Shown here: positions 10,200-21,443 of the stretch, one piece after another | Numbering within the stretch: position 1 is the stretch's first letter | How the letters are laid out: every line of letters starts with the position of its first letter | Origin: Adiantum capillus-veneris | Taxonomy: Eukaryota; Streptophyta; Polypodiopsida; Polypodiales; Pteridaceae | DNA: 64,000 bases | Direction of reading: 5' to 3' | Assembly: GCA_014529385.2 (NCBI GenBank) | Contig: CM043944.1 | Span: forward strand, 55,907,768-55,971,767 | The notes under the pieces: generated by a model | Databases searched by the model: none | What the model saw: only the letters and a program-made list of their open reading frames with translations | Told to the model about the DNA's origin: nothing | Translations under genes and position numbers: made by a program

Positions 10200-11205
10200 C
10201 GAATGGTCCTGCCCAGGCTATTTTGAGATTCGGCTTCTTAGGTCCCAATTTGGACTAATATAGGAGTACCAGGTCCCCTTTCTGAAACTCTCGGACCTTA
10301 ATCCTTTGGTCATGCCAGTGTTTCCTTCTTTGCTGAACAATCTCCTGTTCCAGCATAGCCCGTTGTCTCAGTTCATCTAACTAGGTAAGCTCCTCCAGTC
10401 ACTTCTTAAGATTGTGATTAAAATCTAACCCATATTCTACAACCATTCTGAGACTTGGAATAACAAACTCCATAGGGACAACAGCTTCAGTGCCATATAC
10501 CATTCTGAATGGTGTTAATCCTATAGTGACCTTATAAGCTGTCATGTATGCCCATAAAACAGTCTGAAGCTTCAAATCCCACTGGTCGGGCTTTTTCTGT
10601 ACAATCTTAGTGAGAATAGTCTTAATGGTCTTGTTACTGCTTTTAGCCTGTCCATTGCATCTAGGATAATAAGGTGTGTATTTCCGATGCTTGACTGAAA
10701 GCATATCCATAAGGATGTCCATAGTGTCATTGATGAAGTGTGTCCCTTGGTCTGAGACAATCTCCACACGATATCCATAGCGACAGACAATATTCTCAAA
10801 TAAAAATCTTGCAGTGGATTTGGTTGTGTTGTCAGGAAGAGCCTTAGCTTATACTCACTTCGTTACATAACAGGTAGCCATCACTATATACCTATTCTTC
10901 CTGGGAGTAACCTTCTTGAAAGGTCCCATAAAATCCAAACCCCATTTCATGAAAACAACCAGTGGTTGTACTGGTGTTAAGGGAGTCATGTCTGCAGCTA
11001 TGGGTCTACCCATTCTTTGACATATGTCACAAGTTTTGCAAAAATTTCTGACATCGGATATCAAGCCACCATAAACCAGCCTGCAGAATCTTCTTGTAAG
11101 TAACATCAGTAGAAAAGTGTCCACCAGATTCTCCATTATGCGCCTCTGAGATAACTTGCATTCTCCCCTCCATAGGCACACATCGGCGAAGAATACCATC
11201 AACAC
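10200..11205 (-). pseudogene. Gypsy-1 integrase
   Basis: The zinc-finger end CKTCDICQRMGRPIAAD is at about 11040-10990 and leads into WGLDFMGPF and RYIVMATCYVTK, which contain the first acidic residue. The second part (10767-10399) has SDQGTHFINDTMDILMD, YYPRCNGQAKSSNKTIK and LTPFRMVYGTEAVVP. The C-terminal GPF module (KIAWAGPFEVDW) is at about 10240-10200. Stops and a frame change near 10855-10770 split it. It would insert the cDNA. Domain identity is certain; function is lost. Confidence 0.9.
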
Positions 11206-11339
11206 CTAATCTGTAGAGTGAGCCCCCAATGATGGTAAAATTTAAACTTTTGATGACCAGAGCCTTCTTCTGGTTTTGCTTCCAGTCATCTGGGAAACCA
11301 CCCTAAGAAAGAAACTGATATACTTCATATACTTCAGGA

Positions 11340-12072
11340 TCAACTGATTCTACCACTTCCCAGCTGAAATAATTCAGCATCCACTAGTTCGTCTCTTAAA
11401 GACACTTCAGAATAGCCCTCCGTACTCCTAGAGAGGAAATCAACACCACAGTGGTTCTTGCCAGGTTTATGGAAAATCCGAAATTCAAATTCCATAAGGA
11501 ACATCATCCACCGTATTAGCCTGCCTTGAATAATGACTTTATTAATCAAGGATAATAGGGCCTGATGATCCACATAAAAATGAATCAATTTTCCTAGCAA
11601 ATAATGCCTGAATTTTGTAGCACTGAAAACCATCCCTAGAGCTTCTCGTTCAGTGGTTGTATAGCCTTGTTCAACCTGGCTGAATCTGACTGGCAAAGTA
11701 GATAGGATAGTCAGTCCTTCCATCTGGCTGGGCTAGTATCACCCCCATCGCCAGCCCCGAAGCATCCACATGTACATGGAAGATAACATCCCAATTTGGT
11801 TGTTGAAGGACTGATTTACTGATAATGGCATTTTTTAAGTTCTTGAAACTTTCCTCACACTCAGCAGTCCAATTGAACTTGCTGGTTTTCTTTGTGAGCT
11901 CATACAGTGGTAAAGCTTGGGAGGCAAATTTATGCACAAATCTTCTGTAAAAGTTAATATATTCCAAGAAAGAACTTAACTCAGATGCATTCTTGGGCAC
12001 CTTTGCCTGTTGAATGCATTGGATCTTGTCGTTGGCCATTTCTATTCCATTGCGGGATACTACATGTCCCAA
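11340..12072 (-). pseudogene. Gypsy-1 RT connection and RNase H
   Basis: 12072-11671 carries the RT thumb and start of RNase H (GHVVSRNGIEMANDKI, FLEYINFYRRFVHKFA, HVHVDASGLAMGVILAQPDG). A frameshift near 11700 leads to 11723-11340, with TTTEREALGMVFSATKFRHY and GKNHCGVDFLSRS. The motifs match plant Gypsy RNase H. The usual LGY/FLG sequence is FLEY here. Confidence 0.9.
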
Positions 12073-12084
12073 TAGCTGGCCTTT

Positions 12085-12960
12085 CTAGACTAGGAAAACA
12101 GATTTGAATGGATTCAGACAAATCCGCTTTTCTTGACAGCGCTTAAAAACCATTTCCAGGAGTAGTAAATGTTGTTCCTCAGCTGAATATACAGTGAAAT
12201 CGTCCATGAATATGGCGAGGAGCCGATGAAGAAACTCATTGAATATCTCCATCATACACCGCTGGAAAGTGGTTGGTGCATTGCATAGTCCAAATGGCAT
12301 TACCAGATACATAAATTCTCCCCACTCTGTAATGAAAGTGGCCTTCCCCCGATCCTCAGGAGCAATTTGTAATTGGTTGTAGCCACTATATCCATCCATA
12401 AAACTGTACATCTCATACCCTGCAATCTCATCAAGCAACATATCAGTGAAGGGTAATGGAAATGGATCCTTGATGGTTTGAGCGTTGAGTTTCCTATAAT
12501 CCACACATACTCTCAACTTCCCATTCTTCTTGGGAAAAACTACAATAGGAAGCAACCAATCGCTACTGGCTACTTCAGTGATGAATCCAAATTTGAGAAG
12601 GTTGTCAATCTCTTCCTTGACCTTCTTAGCATAATTGGGATTCATTTGGTACCGCTGCAGTCTTACTGGCCTGGCATCTGGCTTCAGTGGTATCCTGTGC
12701 TGGCAGATCTCTGGATCCACCCCTTTTAGATCAGTGTGTTCCCAGGCAAAGACATCCTTGTAATGCTGGAATACTCTGCGTGCTTTCTCCTTCATTGTAG
12801 GGTTGAGATGTTTGTTAACTTTGATCATTCTAGGGTTGTCTTCGGAGCCTAGATTCCATTCCTCGATCTCTTGGTCATCTAGGAGTAACCAGTTAGGCCC
12901 TTCGCCTTTTCTCTTAGTTGACTCTTCTGCGTAATCCCAAGACGGTCCTTTGGATTCCAA
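12085..12960 (-). pseudogene. Gypsy-1 reverse transcriptase
   Basis: A 291-codon open piece. The RT fingers and palm begin at about residue 95 (GFITEVASSDWLLPIVVFPK), with KLRVCVDYRKLNAQTIKDPF, MDGYSGYNQLQIAPED and PFGLCNAPTTFQRCM. The catalytic motif reads FMDDFTVYS at about 12185-12210, as often seen in plant Gypsy RT. The domain runs to the TAG after KSVFLV at 12085, where the frame would continue into GHVVSRN. Active-site aspartates are retained. Confidence 0.93.
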
Positions 12961-13329
12961 ATCACTGTTTTGATTTGCCGTGTCCTCCCCAGAATGTGCT
13001 GGCGCATCTGGCGTGCTGGATTCAATTGATTCTTCCGGCCTTCCAGTTAACTGAACTGAACGTTCTCCTGAATTGAGTTCAGTGAACTGGTATGGGAACT
13101 ACTTCTTCTGTTTGTCAGCCTGCTCCTTGTTCCGTAGAACTACATTAAGATCAATTTCTGCTAAGGGAAAATATTTAGAGCTGCTAACATCCTTTCAATC
13201 TTCTTGATCTTATACTTCTGGCATAACTCTTTAGGTCTCAGCTCCTTTTTCCAGCTTCTAGTGTTGTTTGTCTGAATTTGGATTCTGCCACCACTGGCCC
13301 CTTGTAGAGTTAGAGTTTGATTAGCATAG

Positions 13330-13608
13330 TCATGTCGTTCGCAACCATGGGCGTCCTAGTAGCATTCCATATGCTCCTTGCACATCGAGAACTAGAAAAC
13401 TGGTCTTGAACTTCTCCTTGCCCACTCGTATCGGCATATTTTTTATCATACCAGTAGCTTGCACTACTCGATGATCTGCCATCCGCACTTTGAAAGGTGC
13501 TGGCTTCAAATTTGTGATGCCCATCCTCTGCTGAAGATGTACTCCCATGATATTTACTCCAGCTCCTTCATCCAGAATGACACTCGAAAGTGGTTCCCAT
13601 TGTTTCAA
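13330..13608 (-). pseudogene. Gypsy-1 aspartic protease
   Basis: Retropepsin-like segment with ILDEGAGVNIMGV, where plant relatives usually read LDGGAGVNI or LDGGSGVNI, then VRMADHRVVQATGMI and GMLLGRPWLR. The catalytic Asp is present but the next Gly is Glu, which may inactivate it. It overlaps the gag frame by about 40 bp in another frame, suggesting a frameshift near 13590. Confidence 0.85.
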
Positions 13609-15723
13609 AATAATCTACTTGAATTAGCGGCACTTCATCATCTCCGACAGCCGTCAAGTCAACTGTCATGGCCTCCGCCTCAGCTTTCCTTCGTTGTCTC
13701 ATGAATTTCGCTGCAATAGGAAAAGTTCTTCTAATGTCTTCCAACTCCACAATGAGTTTTTGGATTCTGTCACAGATTTTGACGTGAATTTCCTCTTTCT
13801 CATGGTCAGAATTGTTGTCGGAGCTTGAAGAACTGGTAATATCTTCACAATGGCATTCCTTCATTGTAGTGCTTTCAGCTCCTCTATAAACTCCCAACTC
13901 TTCAATCATCCCTTGTACTGCAGCCAACATGGTCTCAGGTATGCCAGGCTTTGACTGATCTGTCTCAGTAGATTGGGTTGGTATCTTTTGAATTACCCGT
14001 GCTTCAGAACTCTCTGGCTGCTCTGGCAGCTTCTTGGCTAAATCCTCTGTGATCTTCGCCGCTAGTTCTCTCTGCTCCTGCCATTCATCAACCACCTTTT
14101 CTTTACCTTTGGCCTTCCATACCTCCCTCTGTTGAGCCCATTTGCTGATTTCAGTAGTGACTGGTTTATTTGGAATCTCTGGGATTTCCTCAATCATTAC
14201 TCCTTTGCTTCGTGTAATTGATTGTACTAGAACTAGCTCTGGCACCTTCGCTTCAGTGGCCGTAGTCCCAGGTGTTTCTGGACATTGAGCCACGAAATGC
14301 CCATACTTTCCACAAGTATAGCAATTCAGACTTCGGCCTTGGAAATTACCACACCCCCGAACCCGGCCAGTACCCTCTTGGTATCTGCCGCACCCTGGAC
14401 CAGTACCACTGGTACCTGGTTTCTCCTCCTGAGAAGCGTTGGCAGTTTCCACTCTTATTGGTTCGGCATTGGTAAATGCCACCACTGACAAGTCTTTGCC
14501 TTTTTTGAAATGATGAATCCTAATGCCACAGTTATTCCATAAATGGCCATAGGCTTTACAAAAAGTACACTGTGGGCACTCATTGGAAACATGGTCCTTA
14601 GACTTACATTTTGAACACCAAGTCTCCATTCTTCTCACCAGTTGTCTGGTCTGGCTAATCTCAGCAATTTGCCGAGCCATCTCTTCAATCTTCCTAGCCC
14701 AAGACCCCTTTTTAGGCTTATCCTTGGTCTTCTCATCGGAGCTACTCTCAGAACTACTGGAAACTCCGCTTGAATCAGAGTCATCAGTAGAAGGACTGCT
14801 ACTAATGGACCTCCTCTTCTTATGAACCTTTTCCTTCTTGGCTTGTTGTTCCAGCTTAAGGGCTTGCTGCACCAAATCATTGAATTTCTTCGTCGCTGCT
14901 AGCACCTCTTGCTCCCTAAGCTTCTTGCCGTGAAATCCATTCAAGAACCATGCTCGCAGTTGCTTTTCTGATGGTGGTTCCTGTAGCTGCCTTGTCAGCT
15001 CCTTGATTTTCTCAACATAGCTTTAGACTGACAATTTCCTCTGCTTAATCTTATCCAGTTTACAAAGAATATCCTCATCACCTCTGTTGTCGGAATATTC
15101 GAGTCTGAAGGCTTTAAGTAGTTTATTAGAGGATCTGAGCTGGCAAGCCGGGTAATGGTAGTACCACTTCCTCACTGCCTCCTTCAACGTTTGCGAAAAG
15201 TATTCACCCCACTCATTCTCATCAATATTTTCAGGTCTGCATACTGCTCAAAATCTTGGATGTGAACATCCGGATCATCCTTCTTGCCCCCTTTGAACAC
15301 TCGAAAAGAGATTTTCAACGAGGATGTGTAATCATGCCGATCATCATTGGTCCTTCCTCTTCTCATCTTAGAGTCTGGACGCCTCTTTGGAGTTTTCTTA
15401 CAGTTGTTTGTATCTGCATCCCAATTAATATCTGCTTTTGTCTTAGTTTCTGTGTCCTCCCTAGCCTGTCTACTGGAAGTATGGCGACTTCCTTTACTGC
15501 CTTTGGCACCCTATTCCCCCTGCTTGGATCGAGAACTTTTAGCCTTGCATCTGGACATACTAGAATGCTGTGAGTCCTGCACCTCATCAGTCTGACTGTG
15601 CTCCTCCTAAGCCTCAGTGTCAGTCACCAGCTCATGCTTGGGGTCAGAGTCTCTTTCTGACTCCTCAGGAATAGGGTCAACACGGTAGGATGGTTTCCGG
15701 CCACGACTGGTTTTGGGTGCCAT
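13568..15723 (-). pseudogene. Gypsy-1 gag with zinc knuckles
   Basis: A start at 15723 (MAPKTSRGRKPSYRVDP) follows the primer site by about 65 bp. Stops and frame changes occur between about 15610 and 14950; the capsid region FRVFKGGKKDDPDVHIQDFE is readable at 15366-15184. The 458-codon piece 14944-13568 has an acidic/Ser-rich segment, a paired Cys-His array (CSKCKSKDHVSNEC, CTFCKAYGHLWNNC) and a classical knuckle CYTCGKYGHFVAQC. Retroviral-type gag, decayed. Confidence 0.85.
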
Positions 15724-15782
15724 TACTGCAACTGAGAAACTTCCAATTGGGAGATGAGTTTTCTAGTCAACGAGCAACAGCT

Positions 15783-15800
15783 CGTCCCACCGTGATCGCC
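15783..15800 (-). other. Gypsy-1 primer-binding site
   Basis: On the minus strand TGGCGATCACGGTGGGAC starts four bases inside the presumed LTR edge. The TGGCG opening and position fit a Gypsy primer site. I do not assign the tRNA. Confidence 0.6.
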
Positions 15801-15804
15801 AAAA

Positions 15805-16275
15805 TGGAATTGGAGCTGATCTCTTTAGATAGCTTATTCCAGTGTTAGAAGTTTACAACTACTGTTGATGTGTTAGTTCAACTAGTAGACTGGACAAGAA
15901 AAGAGAAACTGAACTGGAACACATCTACTCAAATGAGAAACAGACTGAAGTACTGGGAATGATGTTTAGATTCAAATTCAGATCTAGATTCAGATTTAGA
16001 CTCAGAGAGAATGAGTACAAATTATGTATGACTGGAGTATTCTGTACTGCTGTATTTAGGATTACATATGAAAGATTACAAATAAAGATAATGCAGCTCA
16101 ACAACAACTCAAGAGTTAAGGATTATGAATCAAAAGCTACGCAGATGTACAACCGACAAATGCCACCCGATTAATGCCAACCCGATTACAATGTAATGGG
16201 TCCTATTTATATGCCTTGGGAATTACTGTGGTAACTGCCGTGGTAATTACTGATTGATCCACTGTTCGTCTCACA
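15805..16275 (-). repeat. Probable Gypsy-1 5' LTR
   Basis: Lies outside the primer site. On the plus strand it begins TGGAATTGGAGC, and a possible CA end is at about 16275 (GTCTCACA). No second copy exists in the window, so length and outer edge are inferred. It contains short repeats of AGATTCAGA at 15970-16005. It abuts truncated Copia-3 at about 16300. Confidence 0.45.
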
Positions 16276-16304
16276 GGAGCCGGTTCCCACCCAATGAGAC
16301 TGTC

Positions 16305-17250
16305 TCAGCCATCTACAAAGTGTGTAGCATTCTCCAAATATTTCTTTGCAAAATTGTTGCTAAGTGTTTTCTTTAAGTTGGCAATCTCCGCAATGGATTT
16401 CCCAGGTATAAGCATGCCATCAACATACATAACTAGAATGATCATCGAGCCATCATCTAGATTTCTCGTGTACAAGAAGTGATCCTCTTCACTCCTTTTA
16501 TAACCTTGAGACCTCATACATGCATCAAATTATGATACCACTGCCTTGAACCCTACTTTAAGCCATAAAGTGCCTTTTTGAGCTTAGATACTAGCTCCTC
16601 ACGAGATGCGTGCTCCTGAACAAACCCTTCAGGCTACTGGATGTAAACATCCTCATCTAGATCCCCGTGAAGAAATGCTATCTTCACATCCATTTGGACA
16701 AGTTCCATGTCCTCAAATCGCTACAAGACCAAGTATGTTTCTAAGTGTTGTCATCTTGAACACATGCGAGAAGATTTCATCAAAATTGACTCCCTTTTGT
16801 TGTTTGAACCCTTTGGCTACAACTCTAGCCCTGTACTTTGGATTTGGATCACCTGAGGTAAATTTCTTCTTGTAAACCCATTTTCAAGGTAAATTTTTTG
16901 CATCATTTGGCAATTCTACCAAGTCCCAAGTGTCATTAGCCAAAATCAAGTTATACTTAGATTCCATAGCCTACTCCCACTTCACCACATCATCCGTCAT
17001 CATGGCTTCTTGGTAGCTGCTTGGCTCACCGCAATCGGTTAACAAGATGTAATCAAGACCTGGCTCAAAACGTGCAGGTGGATGGGACTCTAGTAGACCG
17101 TCTCACTCCTTGACTATTGCTATCCACTCCCTCCGGAGCATTGCTAGTGGAAGGTACATCACTAGCCCGCTGAGTTGATTTCACTGTCTCTAAGGAAACA
17201 TCCTCAAAGTGACTCTCCGAACCTCTATGTCGTTGATAGGTTCTTTATGC
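16305..17250 (-). pseudogene. Copia-3 reverse transcriptase (N-terminal part)
   Basis: Fragments on the minus strand match Copia RT. Around 16890-16640 lie the segments for carrying on from the linker and for FLHGDLDEDVYIQ. The piece 16517-16305 reads RSQGYKRSEEDHFLYTRN and IILVMYVDGMLIPGKSIAE. The catalytic box is YVDG instead of YVDD, so one active-site aspartate is lost. The reading ends at the truncation point. Confidence 0.8.
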
Positions 17251-17439
17251 ATCTTCGACTCTTTGAAGATCACATCTAAACTACGGATGACTCGACGAGA
17301 TTTTGGGTGCCAGAGAAAATATCCCATCTCTCCATCTGCACCATATCCAATGAAAATACATTTATGTGACTTTGGTTCTAACTTCTGTCAAAGTTGTTGC
17401 ACGTGAGCATAAGCTTCACAACCAAAAACACATAGATGG

Positions 17440-18100
17440 TCATAGTGGGGCTTACGTTTAGACCATAACTCTTCTTAAATCTCGTAATTTAATGGCGTAC
17501 TAGGCGAATGATTTATAATGTGCACTACGGTCAAAAGGGCTACTGCCCAAAAGCCTTGTGTGAGATTTTCCATAGAAAGCATGGCTGTGACTCTTTCTTG
17601 AATCGTACGATTCATGCGCTCAACAACTCCATTCTAAGCTGGTGTATGGTGCAGTAAACTGCCTTTTAATCCCCCTTTTAGCACATAAATTGTCAAAATC
17701 CTTGGAGACATATTCTTCACCATTGTCAGTCCGCAACCTTTTCAGTTTCTTGCCATACTAATTCTCAACAAGTGCCAAGAATTTCTAGAACGCAAGAAGA
17801 ACTTGATCCTTATGTTTCAAAGGATATGCCCACACCTTTCGAGTAGACTCATCTACGAATGTCACAAAATAGCTGCCCCCCCCCCCCCCCCCCCCCCAAA
17901 GAGATTTGGTTGACATAGGACCACAAACATCACTATGTACTAAATCTAGAGGTTCAACTCGCTTTTGACCCAACGGTAAGTGGACGAACCTAGTCTGTTT
18001 TCCGTAGATACAATGCTCACAAATAGGAAAGTCAACATAAGACAAGATAGGTAAGTAGCCAAAACGAGTCAGATCATTCCTTTTTGGCTAATATGACCTA
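17440..18100 (-). pseudogene. Copia-3 integrase
   Basis: The zinc-finger end CEHCIYGKQTRFVHLPLGQK is followed by DLVHSDVCGPMSTKSL and YFVTFVDESTRKVWAYPLK, giving the first catalytic Asp. A run of about 20 C at 17878-17897 has inserted a Gly run between KSLW and SYFVTF. Past 17785 the frame is broken, but later integrase segments can be followed to about 17450. Inactive. Confidence 0.82.
17878..17897. repeat. Homopolymer C tract (about 20)
   Basis: Uninterrupted C run inside the former integrase gene of Copia-3, read as poly-Gly on the minus strand. Probably expanded after insertion. Its length could be a sequencing or assembly uncertainty. Confidence 0.85.
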
Positions 18101-18540
18101 GATGGCAATGCCACAACTCAGTAGACGACAACTCGGCTATAGATATGTAATCATGACCAACATCTGACACATGCATGGAATACAAGGTACCATGCTTTTG
18201 ACCTTTGAGTACAACAAGATTACCTTTGCGTACTATCCACGAACCATTGCCAAATATGGTGTTGTAGCCCAAATCATCAAGCTAACCAACAGAAAACAAA
18301 CTTTTAGTCACTTGGGCACATGTCTGACGTTACATAAAGTAAAGTGCGTGCCATTCCTAAGATGTAATTTGACATTTCAGATAACTTCAATGTCTAGTTT
18401 ATAAGCATCATCAAGTCTCACTTTGCCACAAAAGTGACAATAAGTAGAGAACCACTCTCTATGTCGTGTCACATGGAAACTCGCTCCAGAATCTACTATC
18501 CAATTATGTGCATACTACACATCTTCTGTAACAAGAGCCT
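18069..18540 (-). pseudogene. Copia-3 protease and pre-integrase domain
   Basis: The aspartic protease motif NWIVDSGASFHVTRHREWF can be read at about 18510-18450. A broken stretch follows, then the pre-integrase region IVRKGNLVVLKGQKHGTLY and ELWHCHLGHISQKGM (18272-18069). The motif order matches Copia-1 and Copia-2. Confidence 0.85.
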
Positions 18541-18734
18541 TGATATCAGATCTGCTGTGAAGACCAATAGGTTAGAGGTAAGTGGAATAACAACCGCTAG
18601 AAGAGTCTCTACAATAGGAGCATTTGAAGACTCTAGCACATTGATCTCCTCTAACTTTGCTTTGCCCTTGTTTGAATCATCAGAATTAGATGTGTCACCG
18701 GATTGTTTATCCTTCTTGCTTTGCTGCTATTTTG

Positions 18735-18790
18735 TGCAATCCTTCTTCACATCCCCTTTTTTATGGCAGTGATAACACTCGACATTACGC
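18735..18790 (-). pseudogene. Copia-3 gag zinc knuckle
   Basis: Reads YMRNVECYHCHKKGDVKKDC: CX2CX4HX4C spacing with an Asp at the usual His position (CHKKGDVKKDC), so metal binding is probably impaired. Confidence 0.8.
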
Positions 18791-18988
18791 ATATAACCCC
18801 AAGACTTACTGCGTGATCCCCCACGTTCCTTGATTTTGGCATGACTTTGAGTGCCACCCCTCTGTCTATCACTAGCAACATATGCATCACCATCCTTCTT
18901 GTCTTCGAGATATTTTCTGTGAATCTCCTTGGTAAACAGACTCCCAAGGACGTCATTCTACACAAGACCAGTACCAGGTGTTGAGTTG

Positions 18989-19483
18989 CTAATCGCAGTA
19001 TAGAACGTATCCCAAGACGAGGGTAAACTGCAGAGCAGTAAGATACATTTGACTTCCCTCATCGAAGACCAAACCCTGAGTGGTCAACTGAGTGAAAATG
19101 ATATTGAACTCATTAATGTGAGTAGAAATAGTGCCCTCTTCCCTTATACAAAGGTCAAACAGTTTCTTCATCAAGAAAACCTTATTAGTGGCACTTTTGT
19201 TCTCATAACTAGAACACAACTTATCCCATACATCTCTAGCAGTCCTTTCTCCAACTATAGTAAAGTACACAGATTCGGCCAAATGCAAACGGAGGGTAGA
19301 TTTGGCCTTAGCATCAAGTCTCTCCCACTCAACATCTGTATACTCGCCCTCTGGGCGCTCCATGATAGGATCCAGTTGGCCTTTTTGTATGAGAACATCT
19401 TGAATGTGCTCTTTCCAGATAGCAAAATTCGTCACATCAAATTTCCGGATATTGTAAATATCCTTTTCATCGCTAGATGACAT
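18989..19483 (-). pseudogene. Copia-3 gag (capsid)
   Basis: Starts with ATG at 19483 (MSSSDEKDIYNIRKFDVTNF). It contains WKEHIQDVLIQKGQLDPI, ESVYFTIVGERTARDVWDKL and LMKKLFDLCIREEGTISTHI, the UBN2/gag pattern of Copia capsids. A one-base frameshift near 19060 replaces the expected LPSSWDTF...ISNSTPG region, which is readable in the next frame. Start chosen by alignment with the Copia-1 gag start. Confidence 0.88.
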
Positions 19484-20620
19484 GGCTACAAGCTAAAGAT
19501 AATATAGCAATAAATAGTGGTAATTTTGATTCTGGGAAGAATTCGGCAGAGTTTTCCCAGAAAAACTAACAAAATCTCAATCCAAAACTGTCACAAGAGA
19601 TCAATAACACATCAAAAGTAATGCTCTCAGAGCATAAGACAGGCACATCAACCACTAACTGTACATTAAAAAAGTCAAAAACTGACCCAAGACTGCCAAC
19701 ACGGTGTCAAATGCACCTAGCCCTCTCTATACATGTCCTATGGCGAGGCCACGACAAAGGGATACTCCAACAATCTGTATCACCGAAAGGATCTCAACAT
19801 TCGAGAATCCCCCAACTCAAGAAAACCTCACGCTATAGAAGGTTATGCAGACAAGAAACCAACCCAGTCTCAGAAAGGGCCTCCAATCTGAGTCTCAAAA
19901 ATGATCGGGACTGCCAGAAACAAGCCAAAGCGGCTCCACAAAAGATACATATGGAAGTTTCCACAACTCAACGTACATCCACTGTCAACAATGTTAGAAG
20001 GTGTAGTATACGCGCTCAAACAGGCATCAAACAAAATGTGGGAGCAGTAAACAAATCCCTTCGGAGAGTAAAACCTCTCTCAAAAGAGCTCAAGCACTAT
20101 TAAAAGTGCCAAAACAATGCATATGTACATCAAGTACTCCCACTGAAATCTGTGTTGATACAAAACACTACAACCTATAAGAAACCTGAATCTAATGTAT
20201 GTATGCAAGAACCTGTGAGGAGATGGATGCTTGAAAAACCCGAGACAATGGTGATGCCAAAAAATGATCCTAATCAGCCCATAAACACCGTATCAATATT
20301 ACACAATAGCCATAAAACGGCTATATACAATCCCAAAATATTCTTTGAACAACCTGCACACCTGTGTCCTGTACTTGTACCTGTACCTGTACCTGTAACA
20401 ACAAAAGTGGAGTTGTAAAATATAACTCCTGAAGCGTAGCTCGAATGAAGCTTTCGACTGCACAAATAACTTCAAAGGGGGGGTAAAACATCAGGACACC
20501 AGCACACCTGTTGGAAACGCTCTTGAAACACTGAATTTGTCGATGCCGAAATCGAAAATTGTTTGCACTTTTGAAAGTACGCGCACATACGGACACGAAA
20601 ACGGCAAGCGCAAAACCTTG
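19484..20620 (-). other. Copia-3 leader
   Basis: Non-coding stretch of about 1.1 kb between primer site and gag. 19775-19814 is the exact reverse complement of 3740-3779 in Copia-1, and flanking bases are also similar. A small run of CTGTAC/CTGTAA repeats lies at about 20368-20400 (TGTACCTGTACCTGTACC). No gene is supported here. Confidence 0.7.
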
Positions 20621-20632
20621 CTCTGATACCGG
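20621..20632 (-). other. Copia-3 primer-binding site
   Basis: Minus strand CGGTATCAGAGC, one mismatch from the initiator-Met tRNA type site TGGTATCAGAGC. Followed on the minus strand by AAGGTTTTGCG. Confidence 0.8.
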
Positions 20633-20634
20633 TT

Positions 20635-20666
20635 AAAGGTGCCGCGAGAAGCGTGTGCGAGTGCAT

Positions 20667-20762
<96 letters not shown>

Positions 20763-20882
20763 ACAACGTTATCTTGTTGCAGCTCCTTATTCAGTTTGTA
20801 TTTAAGAATAAGTGTATATATGGTTAAGTTAGATGGGTCGGTAGTAAGTGGGATGTCTAGCCAGTTGGCCTGAATCCCGACA
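20635..20882 (-). repeat. Copia-3 5' LTR containing (GA)n
   Basis: On the minus strand it begins TGTCGGGATTCAGGCCAAC at 20882 and ends beside the primer site. A (GA)45 tract at 20671-20760 makes up over a third of it. The inner edge is not certain because no second copy exists. Confidence 0.65.
20671..20760. repeat. (GA)45 microsatellite
   Basis: 90 bp of perfect GA on the plus strand, inside the Copia-3 LTR. Open frames through it read Arg-Glu or Leu-Ser repeats and are not genes. Confidence 0.97.
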
Positions 20883-21400
20883 TGAGTGGCACTACAGATA
20901 GACAGTTATGTTATGGTCGTGGAGAGTCATCCATTCAGGGATTGGTAGATAGTGATTATGCAGGCTGTGTTGACAGTCGTAAATCAACAACAGGGTCGAT
21001 TTACACATTTGCTGGTTCTGCTATTTCTTGGAGATCCGTTCTTCAAGACTGTACATCCATTTCTACCACAGAGGCAGAGTATGTTGCATTGGGTGAGGCT
21101 AGCAAAGAAGCTATTTGGCTTGCTTGCCTAATGAAAGATCTTGGATTGGAGCAGTGTACACCAGTTCTTCGTTGTGACAATCAGAGTGCTATTTCCTTGA
21201 CTAACAATCCAGTGTTTCATTCCATAAAAAACACATTGATGTGTGTTATCACTTCAATTGTGAATGCCTGGCAAACAAGAGCCTTGATTTAGTGAAGATT
21301 CCTACGTCAGAGAACACAGCGGATGCACTCACTAAAAGTCTCTCCAGTCATCAGTTTCAGCACTGTCGTGAGTGTGGGCATTGGGTGAAGAGTGGTTCTC
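20883..21400 (+). pseudogene. Copia-4 RNase H
   Basis: Reads SGTTDRQLCYG, LVDSDYAGCVDSRKSTTGS, SWRSVLQDCTSISTTEAEYV, ALGEASKEAIWLACLMKDLG and RCDNQSAISLTNNPVFH. A frameshift after VFHSIKN (about 21230) moves the rest (LVKIPTSENTADALTKSL) into another frame. Decayed C-terminal end of pol. Confidence 0.88.
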
Positions 21401-21443
21401 TTCCATTCTTATGGTCTCCCACATTGGCCATCAAGTGGGAGAA

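Larger units (their letters stand above)
8245..16275 (-). mobile_element. Gypsy-1: decayed Ty3/Gypsy element with an extra 3' ORF
   Basis: Minus-strand element. From high to low coordinates it shows a probable 5' LTR (15805 to about 16275), primer site, gag, two zinc-knuckle regions, protease, RT, RNase H, integrase with an H2C2-type finger and core, and about 1.7 kb of further coding-like sequence. Integrase downstream of RNase H gives the Gypsy order. Many stops and frameshifts break every gene. No matching LTR was found at the low-coordinate end, so the 3' boundary is approximate. Confidence 0.8.
16300..20882 (-). mobile_element. Copia-3: 3'-truncated Copia element
   Basis: Minus-strand Copia element with 5' LTR (about 20635-20882), primer site, leader, gag, zinc knuckle, protease, integrase and the first part of RT. 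It ends near 16300, just after the RT active site, against the Gypsy-1 LTR; RNase H and 3' LTR are missing. It carries many stops and frameshifts. Its gag (SSDEKDIYNIRKFDVTNFAI) and leader are related to Copia-1, but the proteins have diverged substantially. Confidence 0.85.

Noticed and set aside
20639-20873. Open frames of Arg-Glu or Leu-Ser repeats through the (GA)n tract, on both strands
   Set aside because: They are translations of a perfect dinucleotide repeat; there is no codon variation or flanking homology.
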